A stretch of DNA of 64,000 bases. It comes from Adiantum capillus-veneris (Eukaryota > Streptophyta > Polypodiopsida > Polypodiales > Pteridaceae). Below, piece by piece: positions 1 through 9,086 of the stretch. The translations under genes and the position numbers were made by a program. The stretch's first letter is position 1. Every line of letters starts with the position of its first letter. Under the pieces are notes generated by a model that saw only the letters and a program-made list of their open reading frames with translations, did no database searches and had not been told where the DNA came from. The DNA lies in contig CM043955.1 of assembly GCA_014529385.2 (NCBI GenBank), positions 149,559,640 to 149,623,639 of the forward strand, written 5' to 3'.

Positions 1-1178
1 ATAATTTTACTGAGATAATTAGGTAAACTAATTATCTAAGGTTAAAATAATTATCTTGGGTTCCCTAACATGTAATTTACGTCTAATAAATAACTCAATG
101 CATTTTGAATTATTTTTCTAATTTCCCCCTTTTAATTTGTTCTAAAAAAAGAGTAATTCTGCTAAAGTAATTAGGTAAAATAATTATCTGAGGTTAACGT
201 AATTTTCAAGGGTTTCCTAACATGTAGTTAATCTCTAATAAATAACTCAAAGCATTTTGAATCAATTTACTAATTTTCTCCTTTTAATTTGTTCTAAAAA
301 CATAGTAATTTTGCTAAAGTAATTAGGTAAAATTTACTAATTTCTGTTTTTAATTTGTCATAAAAACAGAGTAATTTTGCTAAAGTAATTAGATAAATTA
401 ATTATTTTAAATTAAAATAATTATCAGGAGTTTTTTTACATGTAATTAATCTTTGATAAATAACTCAAAGCATTTTTTTATCAATTTACTAATTTTCCCC
501 TTTTAATTTGTCTTGAAAACATTGTAATTCTGTTAAAGTAATTAGGTAAATTAATCATCTGAGGCTAGCATAATTATCACAGGTTTCCTAGCATGTAATT
601 AACCTCTGATAAATAAATCAAAGCATTTTGAATCAATTTGCTAATTTTCCCTTTTTATTTTCTCCTAAAAATAATGTAATTTTACTAATATAATTAGGTA
701 AACTAATTATCTAAGATTAAAATAATTATTATGTGTTTTTTAACATGTAATTTACCTCTCATAAATAACTGAATGCATTTTGAATCATTTTTCTAAATTT
801 TTCCTTTTAATTTGTCCTAGAAATAGAGTATTTTTGATAAAATAATTAGAAAAATTAATTATCTGAGGTTAACATAATTATCACAGGTTTTCTAGCATGT
901 AGTTAACCTCTGATAAATAGCTCAAAGCATTTTGAATCAATTTTCTAATTTCTCGATTTTAATTTGTCCTAATAATAGAGTATTTTTGCTAAAATAATTA
1001 GAAAAATTAATTATCTGAGGTTAAATAATTATCACACGTTATTTAACATGTAATTAACCTCTGATAAATACCTCAAAGCATTTTGAATCAATTTGATTAT
1101 TTGCCCCTTTATTTTTCTCTAAAAGAAATAGTGTAATTCTGCTAATTTAATTATAGAAATTACTCAAAATATTTTTTC
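1..1178. repeat. 152-bp AT-rich tandem repeat array
   Basis: The motif aattaggtaaa or a close variant recurs at 17, 169, 321, 387, 540, 692, 844, 996 and 1149. The steps are 152, 152, 66, 153, 152, 152, 152 and 153 bases, so about eight units are present and one has lost some 86 bp. Each unit also carries a catgtaatt-type block, then ataaataactcaaagcatttt and a T-rich stretch. The array starts before the window. It lies downstream of a TATA box in the minus-strand chromovirus LTR, so it is probably inside the R-U5 part of that LTR or just outside it. Confidence 0.9.
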
Positions 1179-2052
1179 TAGCTTAATGACAGTCCAATGC
1201 AGCTCTGATAATTATCTCAACATTATCTAAATTTAATTAATATAATTTTCATTAATTTATGGTTAACATGGACAATTTCAGTCCTAACATGATATAATCA
1301 TTAATTATCTTTATAACCCTAAGTTTAATTACAACGTTCAGCAGAGAATATTTAATTAAGAAAATATTTTTAAGTATACATAGGCCCGATCTTTAATTTA
1401 TTAAGAAAATAGGTTAATCTAGCTTTGCTAATTAAGAAGGATTAGGCTAATTACCGTTTAATTTAATCAACTAGATCTTAATCTCTAGTGATTTCTGTGT
1501 AGCGGTCTCCCTAGATGAGAGAGAGAGTGTCAAGGCTCTGAGTCTAAATTTTTATGAAGGGAAGGGAGTCTTTTTATAGTTTTTCTGGGCCCCGGGCAAT
1601 TCCTGACATGTTTTGACACCTCAAGCAGGCCCACAGCTTCAAGATGGCGCCAACTGCTACTATATCAGTCTCTGGCAGGTTCCCCCTAGCTCCACACTGT
1701 CCCCACATCTTCCAGAATCGATTTTGGTTGATTTTACTGATTTCTAATGATGAAAATTGGAATATCAGTTAATTCTAGAACCTTAGGATAAGAAAGTCTT
1801 TGTTAATAATAATTACTGAAACCATCCAATTTTTATTAACTAATTGAATTCCTAGTGAAACCTTTCAGCGCCCGTAACTTTTCCAGTTTTTATCGGATTC
1901 TGATTCTGAAAATTACTAACCATAGTAAAGCTCTGCTTATGATTCCAAAAATACCAATATCAGCCATGATTGAATCATTCATCAGTGGTTTTCAATTTTA
2001 TTTTACAAGTTTTGTACAATTGTTTAAGGTTTCAAAAACTGGAAACCTTACA
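1..2052 (-). mobile_element. Chromovirus 3' LTR (minus strand, other end outside window)
   Basis: Reading the minus strand, the pol stop codon is followed by a purine-rich tract and then by TGTAAGGTT at 2052, a standard TG start of an LTR. A TATA box (TATAAAAA on the minus strand, plus positions about 1571-1578) would start transcription near 1545. The CA end is not recognisable and may lie beyond base 1, so the LTR would be at least 2 kb long. Between 1180 and 1500 the DNA is AT-rich and carries no coding signal. The left boundary is inferred. Confidence 0.6.
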
Positions 2053-2067
2053 ATCACCCCAACTTAA
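2053..2067 (-). other. Polypurine tract of the minus-strand chromovirus
   Basis: On the minus strand TTAAGTTGGGGTGAT directly precedes the TG of the LTR and follows the pol stop codon by 20 bp. This is the position and base content of a plus-strand primer. Confidence 0.6.
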
Positions 2068-2087
2068 GGAATTGAGATGTCCTCATC

Positions 2088-2475
2088 TCAACCGAAATTG
2101 GGAAAATCTTTGCGAAGTGATGCTTCATCCTCCCAGGTGGCATCTTTAGTAGGGTAGTCTTTCCATTTTACTAAATGTTCTCTGATAACTCTATTTCTTA
2201 GACTCCTTTCCCTAGTGTCGAGAATACAATCTGGTTGGAGTTCAAGAATTCCCTGCTTCTGCATCACAATCTGTTCGTCATCTAGAGTGTGATTTGGATT
2301 TGGGATGTAGGGTTTAAGAAGACTGATATGGAATACATTATGGACCTTGAGGTGCTCATGTAGTTTTAGTTTGTAAGCTTGATCACACTGATTACTTTAA
2401 TCACTTCATAAGGTCCACAATATCAATAGTCAATCTCTAGTGCCTTTCGACCGTTAAATTAGCGACCCCAGACTT
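2088..2475 (-). pseudogene. Chromovirus integrase C-terminus with chromodomain (fragment)
   Basis: The minus strand from 2384 down to the TGA at 2088-2090 reads about 98 residues without a stop. It contains the integrase tail motif VFHISLLKPY and then a chromodomain ending LVKWKDYPTKDATWE. This domain tethers chromovirus integrase to modified histones. Upstream (2385-2475) the reading continues in another frame, with GPYEV and one stop, so there is at least one frameshift near 2385. The rest of pol is missing because repeat X and other DNA abut it near 2475. It is a 5'-truncated, dead copy, oriented opposite to gypsy2 and unlike it in sequence. Confidence 0.85.
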
Positions 2476-2579
2476 GTTTAATTTTTTACCTTTACATTTG
2501 TTTATGCATTTGATTATATTGCAATTTAAATTTTATTGCTGACAAATTGTTTAAAATTCTGTTACCAATCAATTTGTGT

Positions 2580-3094
2580 GCCTAAAACTGCATATGCTTT
2601 TTAATCACTTATGAGAATGCAATTACTGTGCCAATGTTGTTTGATTTTGCAGCGACTGAAGAAGGCTAAGGACATTCATCTCAAATTCTCTTCCACCTCA
2701 ACGAACGAGCTTCATCTCAATAGCTTCCGAGGACGGAATCTACATCAGGAAGAGGGACATGTTAACCCTCACGGCTCACGGATACCCTATCACCTACGAC
2801 GGACGTTGTAACCTACGACAGACATAGTATTATTTATTTGGTAGAGTCAGGTCCCGGGCTTGTCGGTCCAATAGGAAAATGGTAAGAGTGATCGCCGATG
2901 AGAGGTGCACTCTAACTGGAACATTCAAGGGATTAGTTGGCTAAGCATGGGCGCCCACGTGTGAATGGGGCAATCTCATATAAAAGTCAACTAAACCTAA
3001 AATTCACTCATTCTCTCATTTGTGCAATAGAAGAGTGCTCTTGCTCCATCTCCATCTTCTTCTTCTTCATCTCCTTGTGTGTGTGTGTGTATGC

Positions 3095-3139
<45 letters not shown>

Positions 3140-3373
3140 CGATCGAGCATTGCAACGATGGCACGGCGGCGGCGAAGCGGTTGAGCGCGACAAAGCGGCA
3201 GCTCCTTCTTATTCGCGGCGAGGAATCCTCCACGAAGCAAGCGTAGAGTAGTGAGTGACACACCATCGCCTTCTTTGAGCTTACTAGTTTAGGCTTGTTG
3301 TGTGCTTGGAGCCATTTGTGGCTCGCACACGGTGTATCGGCAAGTTCCTTGCATTGACACGTGCGACATACGG
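2580..3373 (+). repeat. Repeat X, LTR-like (copy 1)
   Basis: This segment is matched in inverted orientation at about 61690-62541. It has a retrotransposon-LTR layout: a TATA box CATATAAAAG at 2977-2986, a GA tract about 110 bp further on, a GC-rich block, then GTGAGT at 3251-3256. The LTRs of A and C show the same order. The match ends at about the same point in both copies (here near 3372). I infer it is the LTR of a B-type element cut off in U5. No TG/CA ends or primer site are visible. About 100 AT-rich bases to its left (2476-2579) are unassigned. Confidence 0.6.
3097..3136 (+). repeat. (GA)n microsatellite in repeat X
   Basis: A run of about 20 GA dinucleotides sits in the predicted transcribed leader of repeat X. 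It is flanked upstream by a short GT run. The inverted copy of X carries a much longer (CT)n plus (CA)n run at the same place. Long reading frames through it are low-complexity artefacts. Confidence 0.9.
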
Positions 3374-3804
3374 TGGGCTGGTTGTTTTGACACGCGAGTG
3401 TCCACAAGTGGTTTTTGTTTCATGCTTGGCAGTTCATGTATATCATGGTTGAGGAAGAAGAAACATACTGTGGCCACTTCTAGTTGTGAGGCTGAGTACA
3501 GGGCAGTCTTCACAGCTACGGTTCAGTGTGTATGTCTTAGACACCTTATGGGGACACTACCAACACTATCTACACTAACACTCAGAGCGCATTGGCAGTT
3601 GCGAGGAACCCAGTTTTTCATGCTCACACAAAGCACATTGAGGTGCATTACCACTATGTCAGGGAGAGGCTCTCAGTAGGAGAGATTAGCTTGGCTTATG
3701 TGCCAACACATGACAACCTTGCAGATCTTTTCACAAATGCATTGTCTCGTGAAAAGCTTGAAGCTTTCCGCAAAGCTTTGGGCTTACTCCCCTTTGTGGA
3801 CTGA
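3374..3804 (+). pseudogene. Copia RNase H C-terminal fragment
   Basis: From 3374 the sequence closely matches the RNase H end of the copia element at 38826-39270 (residues WAGCFDTRVSTSGFCFM, SSCEAEYRAVF, then HIEVHYHYVRERLS). Coding is split over two frames because of a small deletion near 3530-3560, after the SSCEAEYRA motif. The frame ends at a TGA at 3802-3804, the same stop as the longer copy. Everything upstream of the RNase H is missing and the break joins repeat X directly. It is a dead 3' stump of a copia element. Confidence 0.9.
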
Positions 3805-3879
3805 TCATGTTCGCAGTACATGGCACTTCCCTTTACTCATGTGCCAACTCTCGTTCACCGCATCACTGCAGGGGGAATT

Positions 3880-4106
3880 TGTTACCATATACATGTGGTA
3901 GTGATGTGTGTGAACACACTAGGATCGGCGGGGCATTTTTTCCCTCTTTAGCAGGTTTTTTCCCCCGTGCATTGTATATACGCCCATCATTCTAGGGCTA
4001 TCCATCTTTCCATTGCACACTCAGTAAAACACTCTCTATAGTGTGCCTTGAGATTCCTTCGTCTTCTCCAAGCTGTATGCATTTCCTTGCAACCCTAATT
4101 CCAACA
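3880..4106 (+). mobile_element. Copia 3' LTR of the truncated copy
   Basis: This stretch runs from TGTTACC to CCAACA and is 227 bp, exactly the length of both LTRs of the complete copia element at 34513-39575. It is preceded by the polypurine tract GCAGGGGGAATT. It carries the same TATATA core and the same T-run/C-run block. It has more substitutions than the other two LTRs, for example aaaacactctctatag in place of aatacactctctattg. The flanking duplication cannot be tested because the 5' end is lost. Confidence 0.92.
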
Positions 4107-4444
4107 GAAGATTCTGCAAATTCTACTCTGAAATGCGCTGAGTCTGAATTGCTAACAAATGATGTCCATTTTGCTTCAAATCAATTTTGGAGCATGCATA
4201 GATGCATAAAAACATGTCGAGATTAAAATCATACGGTTCATGTAAAAATTTGCAACAAAAGTAAATAATCGCGATTATTTACAGCAGCTGGGGGATTTTT
4301 TCAACTTTTTGCATTTTTGACATGATAGGCTTGAACTATATGGCATTTAGGTGCTCTGAGTGAAGTGTGGTCTCATTTGAGTGCACAGGGTGGAAATGGT
4401 GCCAGATTTAGGGTTTCAGTCTCTGAAAGTGTAGATACAAAGAG
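4107..4444. other. Unassigned scrap with a B-type palindrome
   Basis: I see no coding sequence here. The segment joins the copia LTR to the truncated gypsy2 copy. Around 4255-4290 it resembles 33523-33560 (aaaagtaaataatc, then gattatttaca, then cag), including the palindrome annotated separately. It is therefore probably a remnant of B-type leader or 3' non-coding DNA. The right part (4330-4440) is unrecognised. Confidence 0.5.
4261..4282. repeat. 22-bp perfect palindrome, B type
   Basis: The arm GTAAATAATCG is followed at once by its exact reverse complement CGATTATTTAC. The same palindrome, with one central change, occurs at 33246 and 33529 spaced 283 bp apart. It has the same length and the same CG|CG centre as the A-type and C-type palindromes. 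Confidence 0.9.
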
Positions 4445-5480
4445 ATGCCAAAAGACCAAGTATGATAGAGGGAAGCAACCTGGATTCCTCCAGCCATTGC
4501 CTATTCCAAATTCACCATGGGAGAGTATATCCATGGATTTCATCTTTGGATTACCCAAGTCTATCCATGGGAATACAGGAATATGGACAATAGTCGACAG
4601 GTTTAGCAAGCAAGCACATTTTATTCCTGTCAAAAAGACTATTAAGGCACATCAAATGGCAACTCTCTTCATATCTCAGATTTTCAAGCACCATGGATTA
4701 CCCACATCCATCGTGTCAGATAGAGATCCTAGAATGACCAGTAATTTCTGGAAAGGTCTCTTTGAAAATCTAGGAACAAGATTGAATTTCTCTTCGGCCT
4801 ATCACCCACAAACGGATGGCCAAAGTGAGATAGCCAATCTTACGATACTCGATCTACTCAAGACTTATGTTACCGAAGTAGATCAACGCTCACAATGGGA
4901 AAAGTATTTACCTCTAGTAGAGTATGCCTACAATAATACTGTACATACTTCTACGGGGAAAGCACCTTTCGAGATCATAGAGGGAAGACCTAAAAGTCCC
5001 TTGCTACTCAAAGTACATGGGAAGATCTTCGCCGCCGATGAGTATAGCCGTGACCTACAAGAATCTTTTCAAAAGATTAGGGAGGCTATAGCCATCTCTC
5101 AACAAAGGCAAAAAGCTGTTTCTGATAAGCACAGAAGAGCCTTAATGTTCAAAGAAAATGATTGGATCTTACTCAAGTTTCCTAAGGCTCGATTAAGGCA
5201 AACTACGAGCAAAAATCCTACGGGCCATCAAAAGTATTATGCTAAACTAGCAAAAAGATACTATGGTCCTTTCCAAATCTTGAAGCCCATCAATGAGACG
5301 GCTTATCAACTCAAGTTGCCCAACCATTGGCTTATACACAATGCCTTTCATGTAAGCCTACTTAAGCCCTACAAAGGAGAGCCACCAACTGAACCAATTA
5401 TTGAAGACCCTCCCGAAGTTGAAGACCAAGAAGAGGTGCTACAACCCGAAGCTGTCCTTCGGCATGAAGACAAGGTACTA
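4445..5480 (+). pseudogene. gypsy2 copy 1: integrase core (5' part, split by element A)
   Basis: The frame is open from 4445 and matches 29962-31003 with only about nine substitutions. It holds the integrase catalytic core: Asp in MDFIFGLP, Asp in SDRDPR and Glu in GQSEIAN, then the C-terminal VFHISLLKPY-like motif. Unlike copy 2 it has Gly codons and no stop in the KQPG region. The frame is cut at 5480 by insertion of element A and resumes at 23786. Upstream gag, protease, RT and RNase H are absent because the copy is truncated at 4445. The ATG at 4365 belongs to the unrelated DNA before it. Confidence 0.92.
5476..5480. repeat. Target-site duplication of element A (left)
   Basis: TACTA here and TACTA at 23781-23785 flank the two LTRs of A. 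The undisturbed target in gypsy2 copy 2 reads aaggtactacgacat with a single TACTA, which proves the insertion. Confidence 0.97.
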
Positions 5481-5690
5481 TGTTGAGCCAGCAGAGGATC
5501 ACACCCACATTTTTGCTCACACTCATCATTTTTGTAACCATTGATTGTAATAAATGTCTTTCCGACATTGATTTTGAATTAAGCCATTCATTAAGTAACG
5601 GGACTCAATTGAGTTTGCAGCTTGTAATCCCGAAGTAATTTCACTTGCTGATGTAATTAGTTAGAGATGTTCTCACCTCCAAGGCTGAGG

Positions 5691-5698
5691 TATATAAG
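5691..5698 (+). promoter_or_regulatory. TATA box of element A
   Basis: TATATAAG lies about 210 bp into the LTR. The equivalent TATATAA occurs in the C LTR at 46648. A transcript would start about 30 bp downstream and run through the GA tract. Confidence 0.7.
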
Positions 5699-5919
5699 CC
5701 AAAGTTTTTGTAACCTAAAGGGATTCAGTTTTTATTAATCAAAGTGAGTTTTTGAGCGCGGTGACTGTGTCTGAGAGAGAGTGAGAGAGAGAGAGAGTCA
5801 TATCTACATGCTACGCGAGCTACGGAGCCGCCATTGGAGAAGCGACACCGCCATTGTGTTAGCAACGGCGAGAGCTACGCACAGATACCAAGAGTGCACG
5901 CTATCGGCTTCTATGTGTG

Positions 5920-5925
5920 GTAAGT
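5920..5925 (+). promoter_or_regulatory. Putative 5' splice donor in the A LTR
   Basis: G|GTAAGTT fits the plant donor consensus. A donor-like GTAAGT lies at the same place in the C LTR (46900) and GTGAGT in repeat X (3251). If used, it would splice the long leader and its palindromes out of some transcripts. An acceptor-like TTGATTTTGCAG lies at 6102-6113. Usage is not shown by sequence alone. Confidence 0.45.
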
Positions 5926-6068
5926 TCCTACGAGCTTCGGTGTGAGTTTTCTTCCAACTCGTGTGTCGGAATGGAGCGTGCAGCATATCTATAGAACCAC
6001 AACGAGTAGAGCTACACATTAGTACCATCGGGGTCAAGTTTCGGTCACATGTATTTTTTGGCCTGTCT

Positions 6069-6078
6069 TCATACGCGT
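6069..6078. promoter_or_regulatory. A-type palindrome half-site in LTR
   Basis: TCATACGCGT is identical to bases 5-14 of the A-type palindrome (arm GACATCATACG). The homologous LTR site in C reads CATCCTACGCGT and carries the C-type base instead. The site repeats at 23426-23435 in the 3' LTR and, inverted, at 62888-62897 in A'. Confidence 0.75.
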
Positions 6079-6425
6079 TTACCGCACGGAGTGGTTATAG
6101 GTTGATTTTGCAGTTCAAGTCTTTAGGGTGTTGTTCTTACCTAGTGCATAGACTTCCCCTTGAGTTTGAGATCGATTCAATGATTCTAGATCCTGTTTCG
6201 TATAGCATTCGTTCGTAGTACGGATTTCAGTCACTTGCGTATTTTAGAACTTAGATTTGATTTCCTTAGTAGTGATTGTCATTAGAAGGTCGAGTAGGTG
6301 ATTTGACACCCACCTAGTTGTTTCCATGCGCCTGCGGGTCAAGCTTCGTCCTCGTCTGACAAATTCTGTTGTTGGTTGAGTTCTCGCTATTTAGCTTCCG
6401 CTAGCGGCGTAACCGCCTTAACATT

Positions 6426-6443
6426 TGGCGCCGCTGCCGGGGA
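6426..6443 (+). other. Primer-binding site, Asp-tRNA type
   Basis: TGGCGCCGCTGCCGGGGA begins 2 bp after the LTR CA. It is the site typical of plant Tat/Athila-like gypsy elements. Element C has the same site with one base changed (47386-47403). Confidence 0.93.
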
Positions 6444-7847
6444 CGAGAGCCCTAAGTAGGTGACCTTAGACTAATCCTACGAGGTGAGTCGTATAAACTA
6501 CTTTTTATACTTTAGTTAGAAAAGATCTAGGAGTGGTGGACTCCGAAGATCTCGAGAGATACTAGGAAGTGGGGTATTCTTGGGTCTTCCGTGTTGACAG
6601 TATTTTTAGATTAGCTTAGATTTGTTTGTTGTTTTGTTGGTGTTGAGTAGTTGTTGATAGAAGAAGAATTTGCTAGTCCGTGAGTGGCAGTGGATCTCTT
6701 TAAAATCACAATTACCAAACCCATTTTATGATTAGGAATACCTTAGGTAGGACTTCATTTGATCCTGATCTAGAGCTAGTAATCATTGGAGTATTTGCTT
6801 GATATGGTTGATTGCATGTTAGATCACTAAACCGTCGAGTTAGTAGTGAAACTTGCAATAAACAAAAGTCAGAGAAATTTTCTGTGTATCTGGGAGTTGC
6901 TGAGCACTTGAGAAAGCTTTAGGAAGGATTCTGTGCCAAAAAACTGGAAATCTGCAACTTTAGACATTATATGCGTATGATGTCTAAATGACCAAACAGA
7001 GACCAAAACAAAAATTTTGACTTTACCAGAGTGTTCAAAAGGGGGGTTATACCCTAATTTCAACTTAAAACAAGAGCATTAACACTCAAAGAAACCCGAA
7101 AAGACAAGTCGAAGTCCAAGAAACGCAAAGAATAGGAAATTTTGGATTCAGATCTTGTTTTTAAATTCAAACCTGACAAAAACACTTGAAACTCAATTGT
7201 AAACATTGGAGAAGGCTTAAAACCAAGAATAGTCAAAATCTGGGACAAAAGACATCATACGCGTATAATGTCTTTTAGCACATCCACTGCTTATTTTTGA
7301 TATCTGACCTGACAGGATTGTTACAAGCACTGTAGAAAGCATAAATATCAAGTCTTGACCCAAATTGGTGAAAAAGACATCATACGCGTATGATGTCTTT
7401 GACCTAATTTTGGACATATATTGATACTTTGCCAACACAGATCCATTGTAATAGCTGTCTAGAGGTTATATTTCAAGTTTCATCCCATTTGCATCACAAT
7501 TGACCCAAAAAACAAGTTAAAAGCAGAAAATTGCCAAGAAAAGCCTAAATTAGCCATAACTTGCTCAAACAGAGTTCAAACTGAATTTTGAGAGTGGAAA
7601 GAGCATAAGGGGCCTACTGAGAGTGAGCATAACCAAAATAGTCTAAATCTGTGAAAAAAGACATCATACGCGTATAATGTCTTTTTCAGCATAATTGCAA
7701 CAAAATTCTCACTTGATGAAACAGAAGTTGTCCAACTGACAAGATTAAACAATTGACCAAGTATCAATCAGTTTGGATCAATTCTGACCACAAAAACTTG
7801 GGGAAAACAAATTGCCGAGACGGAAAAGTTAAAGTCCTTTAGAGGAA
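6444..7847 (+). other. Element A leader with palindrome array 1
   Basis: These 1.4 kb between the primer site and gag have no coding capacity. Four 22-bp palindromes start at 6963, 7251, 7376 and 7660, so the steps are 288, 125 and 284. The consensus arm is GACATCATACG followed by its reverse complement; copies 1, 2 and 4 carry one or two changes. An A before and a T after usually extend the dyad to 24 bp. The sequence between palindromes is diverged, though phrases such as 'caaaatctg.ga' before each site hint at an old tandem repeat. At the midpoint of the first long gap (near 7098) stands AAAAGAC followed by non-palindromic sequence, as if a palindrome had been lost. Confidence 0.9.
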
Positions 7848-9086
7848 TTGATGAATTTGAGATCGGGCAGGAACCTCCAGAATAACCAACCAAAACAAGG
7901 GGAACCAGCAAGTGTCATATCAACTGAGGGAAGTGTAAACCAAAGTTGGGTGCAACCATTAGAGCCGATCTTTGAAGGAAGTGTCTCTGATACTTCTTCG
8001 GAGAGATCTTACGAGATTTTCACCGAACACGTGGAACACCTGAACTTGAACATCAGAAAAAATATGTCAGCAGGATCATCAAACCCTTCTGCCACCATGA
8101 AGCTATTGTTCATAAAATACCAGTAAGACAATGAGCAAGGTGCCAAGATCTACAAGGATGGAATGGACCGCTATTGTGTAAAGATAGAAGAGAGACCTAG
8201 TGAGTTCAAGGACTTAGTGCCTATGAGCTATAGCGGAGATAGATATCTAGATGACGAGGGTACCATGTACTTCGTAGTCCTAAACCCTAACATTGTGGAC
8301 AAGTGGGGATTGATGGGCACCAAATCCAAAGTAGATGAAGAACTTGAGGAGAAGGCACCAATAATGAACTTCCCTGATGCGAGGTTAAGAAGAGAGAATG
8401 AAACTACAAGGATCAACACTGATAATATCTATGTGGGGCTATACAAATATAATAATGGGGAGCAAGATCTCTATTATAGATGTGAAGAACCCTACACCGG
8501 AGAGTTGACAGACCAAAAAAGACTTTATGTCTTTACCTACACAGAGGGATCGAAAGTGAAAATTTCCGCTTACGACAAGTATGGCATGCAATACTCAACA
8601 ATGGGCAAGAAAGAATTAGAAGGATATACATACTTTGGGGGACCACTACATCAGTATTATGTTACTTCTAGCTCACAAAGACCAGCACCAACAAATGGAG
8701 GGCAAAACCCAATGACGACAGGAGGACAAAGAACTCAGGCTGCTGACTCTTTCAGTCAACCTCAGTACTCGAAGCCCGGACCAATGGGATCATTACATTC
8801 CAGAGAGTCAATGGATACGAATCGAGGTAGTGCAGTTCCAATCCCCACGTATACCACTCCAGGTCCAAGGTTCGAAGCGGAGCCATCACATTTACCTCCT
8901 AGTAGTAGATTCAGGGCAGGGGAACCGACAAGAGTAACCCATGAAGTCCATGATGCTAGAGAAAGCTTTAGCCGGGACACAGGAGCAATGAGATTGGTAG
9001 CAGAACATAGACGTATGAGACCATCTCAAGTAGCCAAAGAAGTATGGTGGTTCGGGAGATCCGTATGCACATGTGTCACTCTTTAA
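7848..9086 (+). pseudogene. Element A gag, N-terminal part
   Basis: The frame opens at ATG 7849/7852 (context ttgATGaatttgag) with MNLRSGRNLQ. It has a TAA at 8124-8126 and continues in the same frame from 8127 to 9045. The B and C gags align here: all share an I/L-Y-x-D stretch, 'DKWGL', and a 'LYVFTYTEG'-like block. The function of this N-terminal region is unknown to me. Near 9045 a one-base shift moves coding to another frame, where SLFKQVLRAEQITDF continues gag. One nonsense codon and one frameshift therefore separate this piece from the capsid. Confidence 0.8.

Larger units (their letters stand above)
5481..6423 (+). mobile_element. Element A 5' LTR
   Basis: It runs from TGTTGAGCC to CTTAACA. 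TATATAAG at 5691-5698 is the likely core promoter. A GA-rich tract begins about 80 bp later (5772-5798), followed by a GC-rich block and a consensus 5' splice site GGTAAGT at 5919-5925. TCATACGCGT at 6069-6078 is a half of the A-type palindrome found in the leader. The 3' LTR and the A' LTR at 62543-63570 keep the same order of signals. Confidence 0.95.

Noticed and set aside
5804..6218. Small ORFs in the A LTR (repeated at 23318-23575 and 62929-63162)
   Set aside because: They lie in the transcribed LTR, differ between copies by non-conservative changes, and match nothing; only the GC-rich content makes them open.
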